From positions 1 to 5,705 of the forward strand of contig SKJD01000056.1 of NCBI GenBank assembly GCA_007116095.1: a DNA stretch of 5,705 bases, written 5' to 3'. Source of the stretch: Candidatus Hydrogenedentota bacterium (GTDB taxonomy: Bacteria; Hydrogenedentota; Hydrogenedentia; Hydrogenedentales; SCBR16-9). A program made the translations under genes and the position numbers. The notes beneath the pieces were generated by a model. That model was given only the letters and a program-made list of their open reading frames with translations. It did no database searches and was not told the origin of the DNA. Each line of letters opens with the position of its first letter. The stretch's first letter is position 1. This document shows, one piece after another, positions 1 through 5,705 of this stretch.

Positions 1-515
1 GGATCCATGGCGATGGCCCGGGCCAATCCCGCACGCTTGCGCATCCCGCCGGACAGCTCGCTGGGCATACTGTGCTGGGCCGCCGCCAATCCGACCAGGC
101 TTAGCTTAAACTTAACGATGGGATCAATCAGCGCCTTTTCCACGTTGCCGTATTCCACCAGGGGCATGGCTATATTCTCGCCCACTGTCATGGAGTTGAA
201 GAGCCCGCTGGACTGAAAGGCAATGCCAATGGATTGTTGCATGCTGGAAAGCTCTTCTTCGTCCATATTGGCGATGTCTTTGCCCTGGTAAATAATTTTC
301 CCGGAGGTGGCCCGTAGCAGGCCGCACATATGCTTAAGCAGGGTGGATTTACCGCAGCCACTGCCTCCGATAATGACGAAAATCTCGCCCGGAATCACAT
401 CTAGAGACACATCATCCAGAACCTTGAGATCCCCATAGTGGGTGACCAGGTGCTCGACGCTGATGATGGGTTCTTGATCCCTGGAAGCCTTATTTTTTTC
501 TGCGAAATTAGTCAT
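1..515 (-). CDS. MlaF-like ABC transporter ATP-binding protein (C-terminus cut by window edge)
   Basis: ATPase subunit of an Mla/Ttg2-type ABC transporter that moves phospholipids between the inner and outer membranes; it would sit on the cytoplasmic face, bound to the MlaE-like permease encoded just upstream. The 171 visible codons show the Walker A motif GGSGCGKST (residues 50-58), a Q-loop at FQSSGLFNSMTVGEN (Q101), and the ABC signature LSGGMRKRAGLARAIA (154-169), which is the MlaF/Ttg2A style. The sequence runs off the left edge just before Walker B, so the Walker B glutamate and H-loop cannot be checked. A full protein of this family is about 250-280 residues. The ATG at 515 is chosen because an in-frame TGA lies four codons upstream; its ribosome binding site is weak (AAAAGACGG). 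It is the third gene of the ligA block. An A7 run at codons 6-8 is a mild oddity. Family assignment is firm; the substrate is inferred. Confidence 0.9.
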   Translation of the reverse strand, partial: MTNFAEKNKASRDQEPIISVEHLVTHYGDLKVLDDVSLDVIPGEIFVIIGGSGCGKSTLLKHMCGLLRATSGKIIYQGKDIANMDEEELSSMQQSIGIAFQSSGLFNSMTVGENIAMPLVEYGNVEKALIDPIVKFKLSLVGLAAAQHSMPSELSGGMRKRAGLARAIAMD

Positions 516-563
516 ACCGTCTTTTCATTCAATCGTGTCAAGACTTGGGTTGCAAAGTTCCTG

Positions 564-589
564 ATGCGCGGTCTTGCGTCGTGGCGCAT
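564..589 (-). repeat. Inverted repeat between the permease and ATPase genes
   Basis: ATGCGC (564-569) and GCGCAT (584-589) are perfect 6-bp arms around a 14-nt loop. The element lies in the 79-nt gap after the permease stop codon (595-597) and before the ATPase start (515). In the minus-strand transcript it would form a GC-rich hairpin. No T-tract follows it, so it is not a standard terminator. It could stabilise the upstream message or modulate expression between the two genes. The symmetry is seen directly; the role is inferred. Confidence 0.4.
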
Positions 590-594
590 ATAAT

Positions 595-1677
595 CTAATC
601 CAGCATGTAATAGAAGATGACGGCAAAGACGATATCAATGCTGATCAGCATGAAAATGTCCATAACCACTGCACGGGTTGTCATCAAGCCGACCCCCCGG
701 GAGCCGCCGGTCACACGCAGGCCGTTGTGGCAGCCGATCATGACGATGGCGACGGCGAAGAAGAATGTTTTCAACATGCCCTGCATTAAGTCGTCAAAGT
801 GGGCCGCGCTCATCGTCTGATTGAACCATACCGAAGGCTGGAATTCGAGCACGAAGACCCCCCAGAATGCGCCCCCCATCACACCTGAGATTAGGCCAAG
901 GGTAACGAGGCAGGGCAGGACCACGATGAGCGCCAGGAGCTTCGGCGCCACCAAAAACTGGGCGACGTTCAGGCCCATACCGCGCAGTGCGTCTATTTCC
1001 TCCTGCACTTTCATGGTGGCCAGCTCGGCGGCGATGGCTGCGCCGGTACGTGCTGAGACTACCACGGCCGTCATGATGGCCGCGAGTTCGCGGGCAAAAC
1101 CGATCATGACGAAGTCCGCCACCCAGAGCTGCACGCCGAAGGCCTCCACCTGGGCCGCGGAGAGCATGGCGATGATGAGACCCAGCAGGAAGTTCATGAG
1201 GCAGACGATCCGGATAGCCCGGACACCCATCTCATTAATTTCGTCGACGAAAATACCCCAGCGGAAGCCCCGGCCTTCCAGCGGCGCCAGGATCGTCCAG
1301 TAAATGGCATCGACGGTGAGATCGTAAAACTCACGCAGTTCCTTGAGCGCCGAGATGGTCACCCCGCCGATATCTTCGAACATATTGATATCACGGGGAC
1401 GGGTGTCTGCGGGCGCTTCCAGGGCCGGCTCCAGCAGTTGTATCAACGATTCTATATCATCGTGGTAGTTCTCCAGATGGATCGATACACTGCGCTTGCG
1501 CAGGTAATGAGATGCTTCGATGAGCCAGGCGCCGCCGAGGGCGTCCATATCTTCCGTGTTCTTGAAATCCAGCACCAAACTGTCAACGCCGCGGGGAAGT
1601 TTGCGAACTTCCTGCACCAACGTCTTTCCGGTGTTTTCATCCAATACAGCGGGGCATTCAATGCTGTGCTGACTCAT
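595..1677 (-). CDS. STAS-MlaE fusion: lipid-transport ABC permease with N-terminal STAS domain
   Basis: Inner-membrane permease of an Mla-type phospholipid transporter, 360 residues against about 260 for E. coli MlaE. The extra N-terminus (about residues 7-85) looks like a STAS domain, the fold that in E. coli is the separate MlaB protein bound to MlaF. A linker follows (85-110), then the MlaE domain (about 110-358). Family motifs include RELAAIMTAVVVSARTGAAI (196-215) and the cytoplasmic coupling motif EEIDALRGMG (226-235). Hydrophobic segments lie at about 154-175, 189-207, 241-277, 302-316 and 336-359. In the STAS loop DMDALGGAWL (43-52), the position often held by Ser/Thr in regulatory STAS proteins is Ala46. 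The ATG at 1677 has AAAGGA five nt upstream. That site overlaps the ligA stop codon, 9 nt away, so translation is probably coupled. The ATPase partner follows downstream. Confidence 0.92.
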   Translation of the reverse strand: MSQHSIECPAVLDENTGKTLVQEVRKLPRGVDSLVLDFKNTEDMDALGGAWLIEASHYLRKRSVSIHLENYHDDIESLIQLLEPALEAPADTRPRDINMFEDIGGVTISALKELREFYDLTVDAIYWTILAPLEGRGFRWGIFVDEINEMGVRAIRIVCLMNFLLGLIIAMLSAAQVEAFGVQLWVADFVMIGFARELAAIMTAVVVSARTGAAIAAELATMKVQEEIDALRGMGLNVAQFLVAPKLLALIVVLPCLVTLGLISGVMGGAFWGVFVLEFQPSVWFNQTMSAAHFDDLMQGMLKTFFFAVAIVMIGCHNGLRVTGGSRGVGLMTTRAVVMDIFMLISIDIVFAVIFYYMLD

Positions 1678-1682
1678 CGCAT

Positions 1683-1686
1683 TCCT

Positions 1687-1688
<2 letters not shown>
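1683..1688 (-). promoter_or_regulatory. Ribosome binding site overlapping the ligA stop codon
   Basis: On the minus strand the junction reads TAAAGGAATGCGATG. The ligA stop TAA (1687-1689) shares two bases with the AAAGGA Shine-Dalgarno sequence, and the permease ATG (1675-1677) follows after five nt. Ribosomes ending ligA would cover this site, which favours translational coupling and supports the ATG at 1677 as the true start. An out-of-frame ATG (1680-1682) inside the spacer reads ATG CGA TGA and stops at once. Confidence 0.75.
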
Positions 1689-3831
<2,143 letters not shown>

Positions 3832-3844
3832 TTAGAATCTCGCC

Positions 3845-3874
3845 ATTATAGCAGTCTGCGTGGCTTAACTTGAA
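3845..3874 (-). promoter_or_regulatory. Extended -10 sigma-70 promoter for the ligA block
   Basis: On the minus strand the bases read TGCTATAAT: a perfect TATAAT -10 hexamer (3845-3850) with the TGn extension (3851-3853). The best -35 match is weak (TTCAAG, 3869-3874, 18-bp spacer), as is common for extended -10 promoters. Transcription would start near 3838, giving a leader of about 80 nt before the ligA ATG. No later promoter is evident inside the block, so it probably serves ligA and both transporter genes. Confidence 0.65.
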
Positions 3875-3898
3875 GTTCCGCGTATGGGTAACTACCAT
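3870..3898 (+). promoter_or_regulatory. Candidate promoter for the alpha/beta hydrolase gene
   Basis: TTGAAG (3870-3875) and TACCAT (3893-3898) are separated by 17 bp, each matching the sigma-70 consensus at four of six positions. The element lies 59-87 bp upstream of the preferred hydrolase start. Its -35 would overlap the weak -35 of the opposite-facing ligA promoter, putting the two back to back. The matches are moderate and could be chance. Confidence 0.25.
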
Positions 3899-3918
3899 GA
3901 TAGCCGGTAGTGTATGGG
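3882..3918. promoter_or_regulatory. Operator-like cluster: direct repeats flanking an inverted repeat
   Basis: GTATGGG occurs at 3882-3888 and again at 3912-3918, exactly 30 bp apart or about three helical turns. Between them lie the perfect inverted arms ACTACC (3891-3896) and GGTAGT (3906-3911), 9 bp apart. A third TATGGGA copy sits at 3956-3962, over the hydrolase start. The cluster overlaps the candidate hydrolase -10 and lies just upstream of the ligA -35. That arrangement suits a dimeric regulator controlling one or both genes. The repeats are seen directly; binding is inferred. Confidence 0.4.
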
Positions 3919-3956
3919 AAAGTTTGTTAGGTATCCAAGGACCAAGGTTGGGATAT

Positions 3957-4949
3957 ATGGGAATGAGCATGAATGAAACCGTTGCAAGCATAGATTTTAA
4001 GAAACTGAAATCGGCCATGGAATGGGGAGGTATGCGCCGACAGGTGGAAGAGGCCATTCAAGGACTTCTGGGGGATTTGCCCAAGCGCAAACCGGATATA
4101 CAACTGAAAATCATTGACGATACCGATCATCCAGGATTTACCCAGCAACGGGTAAACTACTTCGTGGAAGAGTGGGACAGGGTCAGCGCCTGGCTCTTTA
4201 TTCCCAAGGGGCGTGATGAAGTGCCGGCCATATTGTGCTGTCACCAGGAGACGCCGGAAGGGAAGGATGAACCGGCGGGCATTTCCGGTGACCCGCGTAT
4301 GGATTTCGCACGGCACTATGCCGAGCTCGGGTATGCCACGCTGGCTCCGGATTGTATTACAGCCGGAGAAAGGGTTTTAATCCGTTCGGCGCCTTATGAA
4401 ATCAAGAACTTTAAGAAAAATTACCCCAATTTGTCGCTATGGGGAAAAATGCTGGTGGACCATCAGTACGCGCTGGATGCCCTGAGCGAAGTGGGCCGGG
4501 TAGACGCAGCCCGTATGGGCGTGATTGGGCATGGTTTGGGTGCTGCCAATGCGCTGCTATTGTCTGCGTTTGACGAGCGTGTATTGGCCTGTGTGGCGAG
4601 TTGTGGCTTTACCCGCTTTGAAACCGACAAACACCCGGGACGCTGGGCGTCTGAGGAGCTCATGCTGTTACCGGAACTCCTGAAATACGTGGAGAAGAAA
4701 GACTACCCCTTTGATTGGGAGCATATACTGTCCCTGGCGGCCCCAAGCGCCCTGCTCATCATCAACAGCCTCGCGGATTCCAGGTTTCACAATCCGAAGA
4801 GCTCCCAAAAAGCGGTCAGTATTGCGAGTAATGTCTATAAATTGCTGGGGGCCTCCCGGGCCCTGGACCATTTCGGGCATTACGATGGGCATCGCATCAC
4901 GCCGGAAACACAGGAGATCGCCGACGACTGGTTTGAGCGCTGGCTGTAA
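3957..4949 (+). CDS. Alpha/beta hydrolase (dienelactone hydrolase/acetylxylan esterase-like) lacking the nucleophile serine
   Basis: A 330-residue protein with an alpha/beta-hydrolase layout; no signal peptide is evident, so it is probably cytoplasmic. The conserved block CCHQETPEGKDEPAG and the following FARHYAELGYATLAPD match the DLH/acetylxylan-esterase-like group, whose members hydrolyse esters. The nucleophile elbow, usually GHSLGG, reads GHGLGA: Gly193 (GGT at 4533-4535) replaces the serine. The likely acid (Asp274, in LADSRF) and histidine (His312, in GHRITPE) are in the usual order and spacing. It is therefore either a non-catalytic pseudo-enzyme, an enzyme using another nucleophile, or a sequence error, since GGT is one base from AGT. 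Starts at 3957, 3963 and 3969 are all possible. I chose 3957 for the AAGG nine nt upstream. The frame stays open back to a TTG at 3870, but that has no ribosome binding site. It is transcribed divergently from ligA; the substrate is unknown. Confidence 0.8.
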   Translation: MGMSMNETVASIDFKKLKSAMEWGGMRRQVEEAIQGLLGDLPKRKPDIQLKIIDDTDHPGFTQQRVNYFVEEWDRVSAWLFIPKGRDEVPAILCCHQETPEGKDEPAGISGDPRMDFARHYAELGYATLAPDCITAGERVLIRSAPYEIKNFKKNYPNLSLWGKMLVDHQYALDALSEVGRVDAARMGVIGHGLGAANALLLSAFDERVLACVASCGFTRFETDKHPGRWASEELMLLPELLKYVEKKDYPFDWEHILSLAAPSALLIINSLADSRFHNPKSSQKAVSIASNVYKLLGASRALDHFGHYDGHRITPETQEIADDWFERWL

Positions 4950-5005
4950 GCAACGGAACCGGTAGGTACTGGGCTCGCAGGTGAATTGTGTGCATTTCCA
5001 GAACT

Positions 5006-5034
5006 TTGTTTTTTATTGAAACATGAATTAATAT
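5006..5034 (+). promoter_or_regulatory. Candidate promoter in the AT-rich gap before moxR
   Basis: The gap from 4950 to 5148 contains a sharply AT-rich patch (about 5003-5036). TTGTTT (5006-5011) and TAATAT (5029-5034) are separated by 17 bp. A better -35 hexamer, TTGAAA (5016-5021), has no good -10 at the right distance. Transcription from here would leave a leader of roughly 105-110 nt before the moxR start. The hexamers are only partial matches, so the exact site is uncertain. Confidence 0.25.
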
Positions 5035-5080
5035 TTCGAGTCTGATGTTTTAGTGTATAGACCCATAAATGACAAGCATG

Positions 5081-5094
5081 CGGGCACATGCCCG
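5081..5094 (+). repeat. Short GC-rich hairpin in the moxR leader
   Basis: CGGGCA (5081-5086) and TGCCCG (5089-5094) are perfect arms around CA. A competing stem is possible just to the left: GCATG (5076-5080) with CATGC (5087-5091) around CGGGCA. The two share bases and exclude each other. No T-run follows, so this is not an intrinsic terminator for the hydrolase gene. It would lie in the 5' leader of moxR if the upstream promoter is real. Confidence 0.35.
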
Positions 5095-5135
5095 GAGGCG
5101 TCGGTACGGATACTAATGTAGGTGTAATACGATGC

Positions 5136-5140
5136 GGAGG
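5136..5140 (+). promoter_or_regulatory. Strong Shine-Dalgarno that fixes the moxR TTG start
   Basis: GGAGG lies eight nt before the TTG at 5149-5151. The moxR frame has a TAA at 5125-5127 and no ATG or GTG between that stop and the TTG. The TTG is therefore the only start that keeps the conserved N-terminal helix. An out-of-frame ATG at 5132 gives only a 12-codon peptide. Confidence 0.7.
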
Positions 5141-5148
5141 GAGCCCCT

Positions 5149-5705
5149 TTGGAACAAATCCAGCGGTTGATTGCGAACATTGAAGAAGTGGTTTTCGGAA
5201 AGCACGAGGTCGTCAAGCTTTGTGTTATCGGGCTACTCGCACGCGGGCACCTGCTTATTGAGGATGTGCCGGGCATCGGTAAAACCACCATTGCTCATGG
5301 TATCGCGCGTTCTCTGGACTGTAAATTTAACCGAATTCAGTTCACCAGCGACATGCTGCCTTCGGACATTTTGGGGGTTTCTGTGCTTGATCCCAAAATA
5401 AACGACTTTATTTTTCGTAAAGGGCCGATCTTCGCGAGTATCGTACTGGCGGACGAGGTCAACCGCACACCGCCCAAGACACAGAGCGCCCTGCTGGAAG
5501 CGATGAGCGAATACCAAATATCCATGGATGGCGTGACCTACCCCTTGTCCAGCCCGTTCATGGTCATTGCCACCCAGAATCCCATTGAATACGAGGGCAC
5601 CTATATCTTGCCCGAGTCACAACTGGACCGCTTCATGCTGCGTGTGGAAATTGGTTATCCACCCGCGGAAGATGAGTTGCGCATTATGCGTCGTCATCAT
5701 TCCCA
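5149..5705 (+). CDS. MoxR-family AAA+ ATPase (C-terminus cut by window edge)
   Basis: MoxR proteins are AAA+ ATPases thought to act as chaperones in the maturation of partner complexes. They are often encoded beside DUF58, transglutaminase-like or von Willebrand factor A proteins. The 185 visible codons hold most of the AAA_3 core: N-terminal helix; Walker [11 protein letters not shown] (38-47); the block [17 protein letters not shown] (60-76); Walker [10 protein letters not shown] (98-106, with Asp102 and Glu103); sensor 1 ATQNP (141-145); and the arginine-finger stretch LPESQLDRF (154-162). All catalytic residues look intact. The C-terminal lid domain lies beyond position 5705; a typical member has about 310-340 residues. 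Translation starts at TTG, read as Met, behind a strong GGAGG. It sits 199 bp after the hydrolase on the same strand. That gap, with its promoter-like patch, suggests a separate transcript. Partner genes would be expected to the right but are not visible. Confidence 0.93.
   Translation, partial: MEQIQRLIANIEEVVFGKHEVVKLCVIGLLARGHLLIEDVPGIGKTTIAHGIARSLDCKFNRIQFTSDMLPSDILGVSVLDPKINDFIFRKGPIFASIVLADEVNRTPPKTQSALLEAMSEYQISMDGVTYPLSSPFMVIATQNPIEYEGTYILPESQLDRFMLRVEIGYPPAEDELRIMRRHHS

Noticed and set aside
1..6. BamHI site exactly at the left edge
   Set aside because: It is explained as a cloning or fragment boundary inside the ATPase gene, so the truncation is taken as an artefact of the window and not a broken gene.
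821..1303. 160-codon plus-strand open frame opposite the permease gene
   Set aside because: It lies wholly antisense to a clear MlaE-family gene. Its product is rich in Ser, Arg, Thr and Pro with no recognisable motif, as expected of a complementary-strand shadow.
3870..3956. N-terminal extension of the hydrolase from a TTG at 3870
   Set aside because: No ribosome binding site precedes the TTG, the extra 29 residues match nothing known to me, and they would overlie the ligA -35 region and the repeat cluster. A start at 3957-3969 fits better.
4969..5014. Possible terminator after the hydrolase gene (T-rich run near 5005-5014)
   Set aside because: The T-run is real, but the only preceding stem is CTGG/CCAG with a 25-nt loop, too weak for an intrinsic terminator.

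Overview
The window comes from a Gram-negative bacterium, at roughly mid-50s percent GC by eye. It carries an Mla/Ttg2-type lipid ABC transporter, which implies an outer membrane, and an NAD-dependent DNA ligase, which is a bacterial trait. I cannot fix the lineage. The wording of the LigA OB-fold region, the MoxR core and the hydrolase recalls planctomycete-like or deltaproteobacterial homologues, but that impression comes from memory and not from a search. The window begins exactly on a BamHI site (GGATCC) inside a gene and ends inside another, so both terminal genes are cut.

Layout: positions 1-3756 form a minus-strand block, read right to left. It runs ligA (NAD-dependent DNA ligase), then a fused STAS-MlaE permease whose ribosome binding site overlaps the ligA stop codon, then, after a 79-nt gap holding an inverted repeat, an MlaF-like ATPase cut off by the window edge. 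A good extended -10 promoter lies about 90 nt upstream of ligA, so the three genes look like one transcript. STAS-MlaE and MlaF would together form the inner-membrane core of a phospholipid transporter. An MlaD-like substrate-binding gene may follow beyond position 1.

Positions 3757-3956 are a 200-bp divergent control region. Next is a plus-strand alpha/beta hydrolase of the dienelactone-hydrolase/acetylxylan-esterase-like type (3957-4949). Its nucleophile elbow reads G-H-G-L-G, so the catalytic serine appears to be glycine while the acid and histidine positions remain. After a 199-bp gap with an AT-rich promoter-like stretch and a GC hairpin, a MoxR-family AAA+ ATPase starts at a TTG codon behind a strong Shine-Dalgarno sequence and runs off the right edge.

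No tRNA, rRNA, CRISPR array, insertion sequence or integrase is visible, and no gene-free stretch exceeds 300 bases. Most of the window is ordinary housekeeping and envelope content. The points worth a second look are the serine-less hydrolase, the repeat-rich divergent control region, the tight coupling of ligA to a lipid transporter, and the non-ATG moxR start.
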